In this document: one piece after another, positions 1-11,693 of the stretch
Position numbering within the stretch: the first letter of the stretch is position 1
Layout of the letters: the number at the start of each line of letters is the position of its first letter
Source: Streptomyces sp. NBC_00223
Lineage (GTDB): Bacteria > Actinomycetota > Actinomycetes > Streptomycetales > Streptomycetaceae
Direction of reading: 5' to 3'
Assembly: GCF_036199905.1 (NCBI RefSeq)
Contig: NZ_CP108109.1
Coordinates: 6,886,501 to 6,950,500 of the forward strand
DNA length: 64,000 nucleotides
Translations under genes and position numbers: made by a program
The notes under the pieces: model-generated
The model's input: the letters and a program-made list of their open reading frames with translations, nothing else
Databases searched by the model: none
Told to the model about the DNA's origin: nothing

Positions 1-1
1 C

Positions 2-1111
2 GCCGCCCCCGACCCCTCCACCGTCGTTTTCACCCTCAAGCGCCCCTTCTCCGACTTCCCCTACCTGGTCTCGGCGGGCAACTACAACGCGGTGATCCTC
101 AAGCAGGACTACGCCGGTGACTTCACCGAGAAGGCCATCGGCACCGGCCCCTTCCTGCTCAAGAGCTACAACGTCTCCACCGGCGCCACCTTCACCCGCA
201 ACCCCACCTACTGGGACGCCCCCAAGCCCTACCTCGACGGCGTGAACGTCTCCTTCTACGCCGACGACCAGGCCGATCTGGTCGCGCTCCAGAGCGGCGG
301 CATCGACGTCCAACTCCTCAGCCGGGCCGCCCTGGTGCAGCCGCTCGCCGCGGCCGGGGGCATCGCCGTCGACCAGGTCAAGGGGACCGGCGTCACCGTA
401 CTGACCCTGCGGGTCGACCGGGCGCCCTTCGACCGCAAGGAGGTACGGCAGGCCGTCGCGTACGCACTGGACCGGCCCGCCCTGCGCGAGGGCGTCGGCG
501 CGGGCATCGGCGACCTCGGCAACGACCACCTGCTGGCGCCGCTGTTCTCCGCCGCGCCCAAGGACATCGAGCAGCGCGCCCTGGACCGTGCCAAGGTCAC
601 CGAACTGCTCAAGGCCGCGGGCGTGAGCGAACTGCGCTTCACCCTCACCTTCGAACCGCCGTCCAAGGACTACGCGGTGGCGATCCAGAGCCAGCTCAAG
701 CAGGCCAGCATCACCGTCGACCTGGACCAGCGCTCCTCCAACGACTTCTACGGCGGCGACCAGGCCAAGGACACCCCCTGGCTGTTCACCACCGCCAACC
801 TCGTCGGCTGGGCCGGCCGCCCGGTGCCGAGCCAGTTCATCACGCCCATGGTCAAGAGCGGCGGTGTCTGGAACGGCTCGAAGTACGCCAACAAGGCCCT
901 GGACGCGGCCGCCGACGCCTACGACGCCGCGACCACCGACGCCGAGCGCCGCGCCCAGGCCGAGATCATCGCCAAGGCGCTGCACGAGGACGTGCCGATC
1001 GTCGTCAGTTACTGGACCGGCGCCGTACGGGCCTACGACAGCCGGAAGTTCACCGGCGTCCAGGCCCACCCCAGCCAGTTCGTGGACTTCAGCTCGGTCT
1101 CCCAGGTCTGA
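2..1111 (+). CDS. ABC transporter family-5 substrate-binding protein, C-terminal part
   Basis: Extracytoplasmic solute-binding protein of the peptide/nickel (SBP_bac_5) family. The reading frame is open from base 2, so the N-terminus, signal peptide and lipobox lie upstream of the window. What is visible is the C-terminal three quarters: the GTGPFLLKSY stretch, the PxxDRKEVRQAVAYALDR helix and a final IVVSYWTG strand, all typical of the family. It is followed after 13 bases by two permeases and a fused ATPase, so it should deliver its ligand to that importer. The ligand cannot be read from the sequence; the downstream oxygenase and DUF427 genes suggest a modified peptide or amino-acid derivative (inference). 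Confidence 0.93.
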   Translation, partial: AAPDPSTVVFTLKRPFSDFPYLVSAGNYNAVILKQDYAGDFTEKAIGTGPFLLKSYNVSTGATFTRNPTYWDAPKPYLDGVNVSFYADDQADLVALQSGGIDVQLLSRAALVQPLAAAGGIAVDQVKGTGVTVLTLRVDRAPFDRKEVRQAVAYALDRPALREGVGAGIGDLGNDHLLAPLFSAAPKDIEQRALDRAKVTELLKAAGVSELRFTLTFEPPSKDYAVAIQSQLKQASITVDLDQRSSNDFYGGDQAKDTPWLFTTANLVGWAGRPVPSQFITPMVKSGGVWNGSKYANKALDAAADAYDAATTDAERRAQAEIIAKALHEDVPIVVSYWTGAVRAYDSRKFTGVQAHPSQFVDFSSVSQV

Positions 1112-1124
1112 CCGGAGGCACCCG

Positions 1125-2081
1125 ATGAGGCACTTCCTGCTGCGCAGACTCGCGGCCGTCCCGGTGACCCTGTTCGCGCTGTCCTTCCTGGTCTTCGCCG
1201 CCACCCAGATCCTGCCCGGCGACGTCGGCCGGGTGGTGCTCGGCCGGGAGGCCAGCGACGCGTCCGTACGCCTGCTCGACCACCAACTCGGCCTGGACCG
1301 GCCGCTGCTGAGCCAGTACGCGCGGTGGCTCGGCCACTTCGTGACCGGCGACTGGGGCACGTCGTACACGCTGCACACCCCGGTGCGCGGGCTGCTGCTC
1401 GACCGGCTCGGGCACTCGCTGCCGCTGGCGCTGACCGCGTTCGCGGTGCTGGTCCCGGTCGCGCTCGGGCTCGGGGTGCTCGCCGGGCTCAGCCACGACC
1501 GGCCGCTGGACCGGCTGATCAGCACCGCGGGCCTGGCGCTGGGCGCGACACCGGAGTTCGTCACCGGGATCGTGCTGCTGCTGGTGTTCTCCGTACGGCT
1601 GCACTGGCTGCCGGCCTCCGCGCAGACCGACCCCGGCGCGGGCGGCACCTGGCAGACGCTGCGGCACTTCGCGCTGCCGACGGCCGCACTCGTCCTGGTC
1701 TGCCTGGGGTACGTGTCCCGGCATGTACGGGCGGGCACCATCGCCGTCCTGGGCAGCGCCCAGGTGCGGGCCGCCCGGCTGCGCGGCTTCAGTAGTCCGC
1801 GGATCGTGCTCCGGCATGTGCTGCGCAACGCGGTCGTGCCCGCCACCAGCGCGCTCGGGGTGCAGTTGCAGTATCTGCTCGGCGGGATCGTCGTGGTGGA
1901 ACTGCTCTTCAACTACCCCGGAATCGGCGCCCTGTTGCTCCAGGCGGCCGTCGACAAGGATCTGCCGACGCTCCAGGCCACGGCGATGGTGCTCGGGGTG
2001 CTCTACATGCTGGTGGTGCTGCTGGCGGATCTGGTCTACCGGCTGCTCGACCCCCGGGTCCGGCTGGGGGAGACGGCATGA
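1125..2081 (+). CDS. ABC transporter permease, DppB type
   Basis: Inner-membrane permease subunit of the family-5 importer, 318 aa, the usual length for DppB/OppB. It begins MRHFLLRRLAAVPVTLFALS, the classic cytoplasmic arginine-rich start followed by TM1, and has about six hydrophobic segments. The EAA-like coupling loop appears near RGFSSPRIVLRHVLRNAV. The ATG at 1125 is chosen because GGAGG lies at 1114-1118 and it follows the binding-protein stop closely. The reading frame is open upstream but that part overlaps the binding protein gene. Its end overlaps the next permease by ATGA, indicating translational coupling. Confidence 0.95.
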   Translation: MRHFLLRRLAAVPVTLFALSFLVFAATQILPGDVGRVVLGREASDASVRLLDHQLGLDRPLLSQYARWLGHFVTGDWGTSYTLHTPVRGLLLDRLGHSLPLALTAFAVLVPVALGLGVLAGLSHDRPLDRLISTAGLALGATPEFVTGIVLLLVFSVRLHWLPASAQTDPGAGGTWQTLRHFALPTAALVLVCLGYVSRHVRAGTIAVLGSAQVRAARLRGFSSPRIVLRHVLRNAVVPATSALGVQLQYLLGGIVVVELLFNYPGIGALLLQAAVDKDLPTLQATAMVLGVLYMLVVLLADLVYRLLDPRVRLGETA

Positions 2082-2919
2082 CCGCGGTCACGGCTCCCGC
2101 GCCGCTCTCCCGGGTCCGGTCGCGGCCGCCGCTGACGCTGCTCACGGGCGCGGCCGTGGTCGCCGCCTGGGCGGTGGTGGCGCTGCTGTGGCCGCACCTG
2201 GTGCCGTACGCCCCCGACACACAGGTGCCGCACGACCGCTTCCTCGGGCCGAGCGGCGCGCACTGGCTGGGCACGGACCAGTTCGGGCGCGACGTCTTCT
2301 CCCGGATGCTGGCCGGTTCACGGCCGGTGATGGAGGTCGCGCCCGCCGCCACCGCGCTCGCGATCGTCGTCGGCACGGCGGTCGGCCTGGTCACGGGGGC
2401 GCGCGGCGGCTGGCTCGACGAGGTCGTGATGCGGCTGGTGGACGCGGTCGCGGTCTTCCCCGCGGTCATCGCCGCCGTGCTCTTCGTGGCGCTGCTCGGC
2501 CACTCGGTGCTGGTGCTGCTGCTGGTCATCGCGGCGGCCTTCGTACCGCTGGTGGCCCGCAGCGTACGGGCGGCGGTGCTGGTCGAGCGCGAGAAGCCGT
2601 ACGTGGCCGCGGCCCGGCTGCGCGGTGAGCCCGGCTGGTCGCTGCTGCTGCGCGAACTCCTGCCCAATGTGCGGGCCACCGTGCTGGTCGAGGCCACCTC
2701 GCGGCTGGGCAACGCGGTGTTCGCGGCGGCCACGCTCTCCTTCCTCGGGCTCGGGCAGCCGCCCGGCTCGCCCGAGTGGGGCGCGTCGATCTCCGACAAC
2801 CGGATCTGGCTGCAGAACGCGCCCTGGACGGTGCTGTCGCCCGCGCTCGCCATCGCCTCGCTGGTGGTGGGCGTGGCGCTGGTCGCGGACACCCTCAGAA
2901 ACGGAAAGGACGCGACGCG

Positions 2920-2923
<4 letters not shown>
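2078..2923 (+). CDS. ABC transporter permease, DppC type
   Basis: Second permease subunit, 281 aa. It contains the DppC hallmark HWLGTDQFGRDVFSRML near residue 65 and the coupling loop around VAAARLRGEPGWSLLLRELLPN, with a conserved LSFLGLGQPPGSPEWG element after it. Five to six membrane segments are visible. The start ATG overlaps the previous stop, and its own stop overlaps the ATPase start at 2920, so three genes are coupled by four-base overlaps. Confidence 0.95.
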
Positions 2924-5277
<2,354 letters not shown>

Positions 5278-5327
5278 CCGCCGACGACCACCCCCTCCAC
5301 CGTCCGACCAGACCACGGGAGCGCCCT

Positions 5328-6182
5328 GTGACCCAGCCCCTCGCCGCCACCCCGGCCGCAACCCCGGCCCAGGAATTCGCCGACCTCCTCGACGGCCGGC
5401 CCGCGGACTTCACCCCGCCGGTGATCCAGCGCCGCTGGCTCAATGTCACCGCGGGCGGCCATGTCAGCGGCGTGTTCTGGCACGCCGACACCCCCGGCGT
5501 ACTGCTGCTGCACGACGCCGGGTCGAGCGCCCGCGCCTGGGACGCCGTCCTGCTCGAACTCGGCCGCCCGGCCGTCGCCGTGGACCTGCCGGGACACGGC
5601 AGGTCCAGCGCCCGCCAGCGCGGCGACTACCGCCCCCGGCGGCTCGCCGGTTCCTTCGTCGAGGCCGCGCACTCCTTCGCCCCGGCCGGAACTCCCGTCG
5701 TGGGCACCGGACTCGGCGCCCTCACGGCCGTGGCCGCGAGCGCCAAGGCACCGGGCCGGCTCGGCCGCGTCGTGCTGGTCGACACGCTGCCCGGCGCGCT
5801 CGCCGCGCTCGGCAACCCCTGGCCCACCGCCAGCCCGGACTTCGCCGACCCCGAGGAGGCCCGCGCCTGGCTGGCCGAGCGCCGCGGCGCGGCGGACGAC
5901 CGTACGGTCCGGCAGGAGACCGTCCAGGGGCCGGACGGCCGGTGGGCCTGGCGGCACCGGCTGGGCGACCTGCCGGACAACGCGCCCGCCACGCTGGACG
6001 ACGAGACCCTGTGGGAGCGACTGGCCGCCCTGCCGGCGCCGTTGCTCGTCCGTACGGCCGGCGGTCCGCTCGACGACACGGCCGCCGACCGGTTCACCGC
6101 CGAGGTGAAGGACGGCGAGACCGTCACCGTGGAGCCGGGTCCCGCCGCCCTCGCCGCCCTGCTGCGCGACCTGCTCCCCTGA
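5328..6182 (+). CDS. Alpha/beta-hydrolase-fold protein lacking the nucleophile serine
   Basis: A 284-aa cytoplasmic protein of the alpha/beta hydrolase superfamily: an oxyanion-type LLLHDAGSSARAW stretch at about residues 59-71, VDLPGHGRS after the next strand, and a nucleophile-elbow position at 126-131. That elbow reads GTGLGA, whereas active members have G-x-S-x-G, so the catalytic serine is replaced by glycine. It may therefore be a non-catalytic binding protein or use another mechanism (inference). GTG at 5328 is chosen because GGGAG lies just upstream and the reading frame before it is inside the ATPase gene. It sits between the transporter and an Fe(II) oxygenase on the same strand. 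Confidence 0.8.
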   Translation: MTQPLAATPAATPAQEFADLLDGRPADFTPPVIQRRWLNVTAGGHVSGVFWHADTPGVLLLHDAGSSARAWDAVLLELGRPAVAVDLPGHGRSSARQRGDYRPRRLAGSFVEAAHSFAPAGTPVVGTGLGALTAVAASAKAPGRLGRVVLVDTLPGALAALGNPWPTASPDFADPEEARAWLAERRGAADDRTVRQETVQGPDGRWAWRHRLGDLPDNAPATLDDETLWERLAALPAPLLVRTAGGPLDDTAADRFTAEVKDGETVTVEPGPAALAALLRDLLP

Positions 6183-6305
6183 CCGGCCGGCCTCCGAGAC
6201 CGAGCCCGGCGACCCACCGCGCCCAACGGCCCCGCGCCCAGCGCGCGTTCCCACCGTCCACCCCACCGAAAGCACCGGCCCGCCCCTCGCAACAAGGAGA
6301 TCACC

Positions 6306-7322
6306 GTGTCCGTAGACATCCCCGTCGTCGACCTGCAAGCCGCGCTTGCCGACGACGCCCCCGAAGAACTGCTCGCCGCCGTACGCGCGGCCGCCGAGCA
6401 GATCGGCATCATCCAGGTCGTCAACCACGGTGTGCCGCAGGAGGTGATCGACGAGTTCCACACCACGGTCGGCCGGGTGCTCGCCCTGCCGCGCGCCGAG
6501 AAGGAGCAGCTGGCCAGCCCCACCGGCCACCCCTCCCGCGGCTGGCGCCAGTGGCCCGACGACTTCGGCCGGCTGGAGCTGGAACGCATCAACATCGGCC
6601 AGTACGACAACCCCGAGGACGCCCTCGCCGCCGGACTCACCGCCGAGCAGGCCCAGCTCTTCGCCCACGTCAACGTCTGGCCCGAGCAGGAACCGGCCCT
6701 GCGTGCGGCCGCGTTCCGCTACCGCGACGCCGTGGCCGCCGTCGGCCGCCGCGTACTGGCGCTGTACGCACGGGTGCTGGGCGTCCCGGACGACACCTTC
6801 CCGGTGGACGAGGACGGTTACTCCACCTTCGTCGTCAACGACTACCCGACCTGGACCCACACCGACACCGCGGCCGACGACGAGAAGCTGCTGCTGCTCG
6901 AACACGCCGACGGCTCCGTGGTCACCGTCCTGCACCAGGAGGGCGACTACGCCGGACTCCAGGGCCAACGCCCGGACGGCAGCTGGCAGTCCGTGCCGAT
7001 CCTGCCCGGCGCACTCCAGGTCTTCACCGGGTCGCTGCTCACCAACTGGACCGAGGGACGGCTGCGTCCGGGCCGGCACCGGGTGGTCTCCGGCGGCACG
7101 GTGACCCGCCGGTCCTCCGCGGTCTTCCTCTACCCCACCCTGGACAGCGTGGTCGAGCCGCTGCCGCCGTTCGCCGACCCCGACGACTCGGACTTCGAGC
7201 CGGTCTCGATCTGGGAGCAGGCATCCGGCAGCGTCGAGGAGTACCTCCAGGTCTTCGGCCGCCCGGAGCAGGTCGCCGCCTGGCGCGAGGGCCGCCCGTA
7301 CATCGCGGAGCTGGCCCAGTGA
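6306..7322 (+). CDS. Isopenicillin-N-synthase-family Fe(II)/2-oxoglutarate-type oxygenase
   Basis: Non-haem iron oxygenase of 338 aa with the DIOX_N region at the N-terminus (IPVVDLQAA, then QVVNHGVPQEV) and a jelly-roll C-terminal half. The iron ligands are readable as H185-x-D187 (THTD) and distal H258 (GRHRVV); R268-x-S270 fits the RxS co-substrate site of this family. An AAGGAG ribosome site precedes the GTG start. It overlaps the DUF427 gene by four bases and follows the transporter genes, so it probably modifies the imported compound or an intracellular product derived from it. IPNS itself closes a beta-lactam ring, but nothing else in the window suggests beta-lactam synthesis, and the substrate is unknown. 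Confidence 0.9.
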   Translation: MSVDIPVVDLQAALADDAPEELLAAVRAAAEQIGIIQVVNHGVPQEVIDEFHTTVGRVLALPRAEKEQLASPTGHPSRGWRQWPDDFGRLELERINIGQYDNPEDALAAGLTAEQAQLFAHVNVWPEQEPALRAAAFRYRDAVAAVGRRVLALYARVLGVPDDTFPVDEDGYSTFVVNDYPTWTHTDTAADDEKLLLLEHADGSVVTVLHQEGDYAGLQGQRPDGSWQSVPILPGALQVFTGSLLTNWTEGRLRPGRHRVVSGGTVTRRSSAVFLYPTLDSVVEPLPPFADPDDSDFEPVSIWEQASGSVEEYLQVFGRPEQVAAWREGRPYIAELAQ

Positions 7323-8185
7323 GCGCCCGTACAGGGGCGGTTGACCCCGCCGCCGAGACGGTGGAGGACGCGGCTGTGGGTGTCGAGCTGCGGGCGCCGC
7401 TGCCGGAGAACGTCCTCACCTGGGAGCCGAGCGAGCGCCGGGTGCGCGGCGTCAAGGGCGGCACCACCGTCGTCGACAGCCGCCGCCCGATCCTGGTCTG
7501 GGAGCCGGGCCGGCCCGTACCGCTCTACGCCTTCCCGCGCGAGGACGTCCGCACCGAACTGCTGCGCCCGGCCGCCGACCCCGAACTCGGCGCGCACAGC
7601 GGCTCGCAGCTCTTCTACGACCTGGTGCTGGACGGCGAGACCTCCGCCGGGGCCGCGTGGACCTTCCCCGGGGAGGAGCTGGCGCCGTACATCGCCTTCG
7701 AGTGGTTCCGCGCCCAGGGACGGGGACTTGACCACTGGTACGAGGAGGAAGAGGAGATCTTCATCCATCCCCGTGACCCGTACAAGCGGATCGACGCGCT
7801 GACCGGCAGCCGTCATGTGCGGGTGGAGATCGACGGCGTGCTGGTCGCCGAGAGCCGGCGGCCCGTACTGCTCTTCGAGACGCGGCTGCCGACGCGTTAC
7901 TACCTTCCGCGCGAGGACGTACGGTTCGATCTGTTCACGCCGACGGATCTGCACACCGGCTGCCCGTACAAGGGCACGGCCGAGTACTGGTCCCTGACCG
8001 ACGCGGGCGAGGGCAGCGCGACGCCGCCCAACATCGCCTGGAGCTACCCCGAGCCGCTGCCCGCCGTCGAGGCCATCTGCGGTCTCGTCGCCTTCTACAA
8101 CGAGGCCGTTGACATCAGCGTCGACGGCGAGCCCCAGGAACGCCCGGTCACCGGCTTCACCGAGTCGCTGAAGTCGCAGGTCTGA
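7319..8185 (+). CDS. DUF427 domain-containing protein, two domain copies
   Basis: A 288-aa protein with two consecutive DUF427 units. The first has GGTTVVDSRRPILVWEPG then YAFPREDV (about residues 52-80); the second has DGVLVAESRRPVLLFET then YYLPREDV (about 175-200). The family is a small beta-rich fold common in actinomycetes; its biochemical role is not established. Translation starts at GTG 7319, overlapping the oxygenase stop in GTGA, which argues that the two products act together. It is the last gene of the operon, followed by a strong hairpin. Confidence 0.9.
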   Translation: MSARTGAVDPAAETVEDAAVGVELRAPLPENVLTWEPSERRVRGVKGGTTVVDSRRPILVWEPGRPVPLYAFPREDVRTELLRPAADPELGAHSGSQLFYDLVLDGETSAGAAWTFPGEELAPYIAFEWFRAQGRGLDHWYEEEEEIFIHPRDPYKRIDALTGSRHVRVEIDGVLVAESRRPVLLFETRLPTRYYLPREDVRFDLFTPTDLHTGCPYKGTAEYWSLTDAGEGSATPPNIAWSYPEPLPAVEAICGLVAFYNEAVDISVDGEPQERPVTGFTESLKSQV

Positions 8186-8237
8186 CGTCCCGGGGCTGAG
8201 GTCCCCGGGGTCGGCGTTCGCGGGACAGCCAGTACGT

Positions 8238-8270
8238 CGCCCCGGCCGGAGGAGGGAGCCGGCCGGGGCG
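8238..8270 (+). terminator. Hairpin terminator after the transporter/oxygenase operon
   Basis: A perfect 12-bp inverted repeat (CGCCCCGGCCGG, 8238-8249, and its complement at 8259-8270) with a 9-base purine-rich loop, 53 bases after the DUF427 stop. There is no U tract, as is common in Streptomyces. Confidence 0.75.
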
Positions 8271-8631
8271 GCTGCCGGGCCGACCGCACTTGGGTGGTTT
8301 GGAGCGCAGGGCCCGGATGGCAGCGAACGGGTGACTACCGGGACAAGCCGGGTAGGCGAAGCCCATGACCAACCAACGCCGTACCCCGCACCTCATCCGT
8401 GACCTGCCGCCGGAGGTCGAGACGCCTGACCTTCCAGGAGCGGCGGGCCCGAGCCGTGATCGGAGGCGCGATCCGAGAAAGGACCGCCCCGCCGGGCCCG
8501 ACCGTTCCGTCCGGCCGGTGGGCGGCGCCCGCGAGTAGGCGGACCGGGCAGCCGCACTTCGAGAGTACTTCGGGCGCCGCCGTCACCCGGACGGACCGTT
8601 TTCCCGGCTGAACCCCGGGCAGAGGCCCGTC
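8271..8631. other. Intergenic region upstream of the PLP decarboxylase
   Basis: About 360 bases without a convincing gene. One short plus-strand ORF (8399-8611) has composition typical of chance high-GC frames and no recognisable domain. I see no clear promoter or operator apart from the generally lower-GC stretch near 8550-8600. Confidence 0.5.
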
Positions 8632-10110
8632 ATGGATCACGAGCAGGCACCGGTGCTGGAGGCCCTGGCGGCCTACCACGCCACCCGCCAACTGGCTTTC
8701 ACCCCGCCCGGCCACAAACAGGGCCGGGGCGCCGATCCGCGCGTGGTCAGGGCGCTGGGGTCGCAGCCGTTCCGCGCCGATGTGCTGGCCGTCGCGGGGC
8801 TCGACGACCGGACCTCGTCCGGGGACGTGCTGGCGCGGGCCGAGGCGCTGATGGCCGACGCGGTCCACGCCGAGCACACCTTCTTCTCCACCTGCGGCAG
8901 CTCGTTGTCGGTGAAGGCCGCGATGCTGGCGGTGGCCGGGCCGCACGAAGAACTCGTCATCAGCCGTGACGCGCACAAGTCCGTGGTCTCCGGCCTGATC
9001 CTCGCGGGCATCCGCCCGGTGTGGGTGGACCCGCAGTGGGACCCCGAACTGCACCTCGCGCACCCACCGGCCCCCGAGGCGTTCGAGGCGGCGTTCGCCG
9101 CGCACCCCGACGCCCGGGGCGCCCTGGTGACCAGCCCGACCCCGTACGGCGCGACCGCCGATCTGGGCGCGATCGTCCGGCTCTGCCACGACCGGGACCT
9201 GCCGGTGATCGTGGACGAGGCGTGGGGCGCGCATCTGCCGTTCCACCCCGCGCTGCCCGCCTGGGCGATGGACGCGGGCGCGGACGTCTGTGTGACCTCG
9301 GTGCACAAGATGGGCTCCGGCTTCGAACAGGGCTCGGTCTTCCACCTCCAGGGCTCCCGGGTCACCCCCGCGACCCTCAAGAGCCGCGCCGACCTGCTGG
9401 GCACCACCAGCCCGTCGGTGCTCGTCCTCGCCGGGCTCGACGGCTGGCGGCGCCAGATGGTCCAGCACGGCGAGGAACTGCTCGGGAACGCGCTGACGCT
9501 GGCCCGGCGGGTGAGGGCCGCGATCGGCGAGATCGGCGGCATGCGGGTCAACGGGGGCGCGGACTTCTGCGGCCCCGGGCGCGCCTTCGACCTGGACCCG
9601 CTCCAGGTCTTCGTCGACCTCGCGGGCCTGGGCATCAGCGGCTACCAGGCCGCCGACTGGATGCGTGATCAGCATCAGATCAACCTCCACCTGAGCGACC
9701 ACCGCCGGATCAGCGCCCAGCTCACCCACGCGGACGACGACGAGAGCGCCGGCCGGCTGCTGGCGGCCCTGCGCGACCTGTCCCGGCAGGCCGGCTCCTT
9801 TCCCACCCGGCCGGTCGTCGCCGTGCCCGACCCGGGGCAGCTGCGGCTGGCGCAGGACATGCTGCCGCGCGACGCGTTCTTCGGGCCGGTCGAGCAGGTC
9901 CCGTGGGAGAAGGCGGCCGGGCGGGTCGCCGCCGAGATGCTGACCCCGTATCCGCCGGGCATTCCGGCCGTACTGCCGGGGGAGCGGCTCAACGCCGAGG
10001 TGATCGGCTATCTGCGCTCCGGTGTCGAGGCGGGGATGGTGGTGCCGGACGCGGCGGACGCGCGGGTGCGGAGTGTGCGGGTGGTGGTCGAGGGGGTGCG
10101 GGGGCGCTGA
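8632..10110 (+). CDS. Orn/Lys/Arg decarboxylase-family PLP enzyme
   Basis: Fold-type-I PLP enzyme, 492 aa, matching the Orn/Lys/Arg decarboxylase major domain: FTPPGHKQGRG at the N-terminus, FSTCGSSLSVKAAM and SRDAHKSVVSGLILAG in the cofactor region, VDEAWGAHLPFHP (Asp contacting the pyridine nitrogen) and SVHKMGSGFEQGS with the Schiff-base lysine. The C-terminal third has PYPPGIPAVLPGE, also typical. The likely reaction is decarboxylation of a basic amino acid to a polyamine precursor, but the exact amino acid is not predictable. An AGAGG element lies upstream of the ATG. It appears to be a single-gene unit. Confidence 0.9.
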   Translation: MDHEQAPVLEALAAYHATRQLAFTPPGHKQGRGADPRVVRALGSQPFRADVLAVAGLDDRTSSGDVLARAEALMADAVHAEHTFFSTCGSSLSVKAAMLAVAGPHEELVISRDAHKSVVSGLILAGIRPVWVDPQWDPELHLAHPPAPEAFEAAFAAHPDARGALVTSPTPYGATADLGAIVRLCHDRDLPVIVDEAWGAHLPFHPALPAWAMDAGADVCVTSVHKMGSGFEQGSVFHLQGSRVTPATLKSRADLLGTTSPSVLVLAGLDGWRRQMVQHGEELLGNALTLARRVRAAIGEIGGMRVNGGADFCGPGRAFDLDPLQVFVDLAGLGISGYQAADWMRDQHQINLHLSDHRRISAQLTHADDDESAGRLLAALRDLSRQAGSFPTRPVVAVPDPGQLRLAQDMLPRDAFFGPVEQVPWEKAAGRVAAEMLTPYPPGIPAVLPGERLNAEVIGYLRSGVEAGMVVPDAADARVRSVRVVVEGVRGR

Positions 10111-10312
10111 CGGCGCCCGGCTTGGGCGGGCGCTCGGGGCGGGCGGGCGTGGGCGTGGGCTGACGGCGGCCGGGCGTGGGCGGGGGCCAGGATAGGGCGT
10201 CGCGGGCTGTTCCGCGAGCGGGGTGGGCCGTCCGGGGGTGTGCCGTTTCTCCAGGACGCGTCCGGGCACCCGAAGTGCGTTCACCCCCCCGCACGAGGAC
10301 AGAGGAGCGCTC

Positions 10313-11599
10313 ATGAAGGCCGTTGTCTGGCACGCCATCGGTGACATCCGACTGGAGGACGTGCACGACCCGAAGATCCAGGACGCGACCGACGCGATCG
10401 TCCGCATCACCTCGTCGGCGATCTGCGGCACGGATCTGCACTTCGTGCGCGGGACCATGCCCGGGATGCGCGAGGGCCGGATCCTCGGCCACGAGGCGGT
10501 CGGCGTCGTGGAGGAGGTCGGCGCGGGCGTACGCAACCTGCGGCGGGGCGACCGCGTCGTCGTCCCCTCCACGGTCGCCTGCGGCACGTGCAGCTACTGC
10601 CGGGCCGGCTACTACGCCCAGTGCGACAACGCCAACCCCGGCGGGCCGCGCGCGGGCACGGTCTTCTTCGGCGGCCCCGAGTCGGCCGGCGGACTCGACG
10701 GCCTCCAGGCGGAGTACGCCCGGATCCCGTACGCCCATGTCGGCCTCGTACCGCTGCCGGAGAGCGTGGACGACGCCCAGGCGATCCTGCTCTCCGACAT
10801 CTACCCGACCGCGTGGTTCGGCGCCGAACTCGCCGAGGTGGGCAGCGGCGACACCGTGGTGATCATGGGCGCGGGGCCGGTCGGGCAGGCGGCCGTCGGC
10901 TGCGCCCGGCTGCGTGGCGCCGGGCGGATCATCGTGGTCGACGGCGTCGCCGACCGGCTCGAACTGGCCCGCCGCCAGCACGCCGAGGCCGTCGACTTCA
11001 ACGCCGAGGACCCGGTCGACGCGATTCTGGAGCTGACCCGCGGTATCGGCCCCGACCGGGTGATCGACGCGGTGGGCGTCGACGCGCAGAGCCCGGCCCA
11101 CGGGCCCGCCGCCAAGGCGCTGGCCGGGCAGGCCGAGCAGTTCCGCCACGAGCGCGACGAGGCCGCGCCCGAGCGGCACCCCGACGGCGACACCTGGATC
11201 CCCGGTGACGCGCCCTCGCTCGCGGCCCGCTGGGCGGTCCGGGCGGTGGCCAAGGCCGGCACGATCGGTACGGTCGGCGTCTATCCGCCGCAGGTGCAGC
11301 ACTACCCCTTCGGCGAGGCGTTCATGAAGAACCTCACGCTCAAGGCGGGCAACTGCAACCACCGGCGCTACATTCCCCACCTGGTCGACCTCGTGGCCTC
11401 CGGCCAGCTGGACCCGACACCGCTGATCACCCGCTGGTCCGACGTCAGGAGCGCGATCGACGCGTACCGGACGTTCGACCGGCGCGAGTCCGGGTGGACC
11501 AAGGTGGCGCTGGAGCTGGCCAGTGAGGGGTCGGTGCCGCCGGGGCTCGGCCAGGGCGCCGGGACGGGCGCGTCGACGACGGCGGGGTCGTACGGGTAA
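10313..11599 (+). CDS. Zinc-dependent alcohol/formaldehyde dehydrogenase-like protein
   Basis: Medium-chain dehydrogenase of 428 aa. Catalytic-zinc residues lie in AICGTDLHFVRG and GHEAVG; the structural-zinc lobe has four cysteines in CGTCSYC and YYAQC; the Rossmann fingerprint is GAGPVGQAA, and the strand end IIVVDGVADRLE ends in Asp, suggesting NAD preference. Length and the insert around PAHGPAAKALAGQAEQF resemble the glutathione-independent formaldehyde dehydrogenase branch. The ATG at 10313 follows AGAGGAG; the open frame upstream has no coding character. Substrate is uncertain. Confidence 0.9.
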   Translation: MKAVVWHAIGDIRLEDVHDPKIQDATDAIVRITSSAICGTDLHFVRGTMPGMREGRILGHEAVGVVEEVGAGVRNLRRGDRVVVPSTVACGTCSYCRAGYYAQCDNANPGGPRAGTVFFGGPESAGGLDGLQAEYARIPYAHVGLVPLPESVDDAQAILLSDIYPTAWFGAELAEVGSGDTVVIMGAGPVGQAAVGCARLRGAGRIIVVDGVADRLELARRQHAEAVDFNAEDPVDAILELTRGIGPDRVIDAVGVDAQSPAHGPAAKALAGQAEQFRHERDEAAPERHPDGDTWIPGDAPSLAARWAVRAVAKAGTIGTVGVYPPQVQHYPFGEAFMKNLTLKAGNCNHRRYIPHLVDLVASGQLDPTPLITRWSDVRSAIDAYRTFDRRESGWTKVALELASEGSVPPGLGQGAGTGASTTAGSYG

Positions 11600-11693
11600 G
11601 GCTTCGCGCGGGTGCGTCGGCGCTCGCTTACCGGGAAGACGGGCCGTAACAGCGCCTGTCGACCGGGCGGCCGAGCCGACCAGGGGAGCGCGC

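Noticed and set aside
6306..7322. Beta-lactam biosynthesis from the IPNS-like gene
   Set aside because: No ACV synthetase, acyltransferase or beta-lactamase nearby; the fold is shared by many other oxygenases.
8399..8611. Short plus-strand ORF upstream of the PLP decarboxylase
   Set aside because: No ribosome site, no domain, Arg/Pro-rich composition typical of chance frames.
8335..10587. Long minus-strand open frame over the PLP decarboxylase
   Set aside because: No motif, and the plus strand has the full decarboxylase signature including the catalytic Lys.
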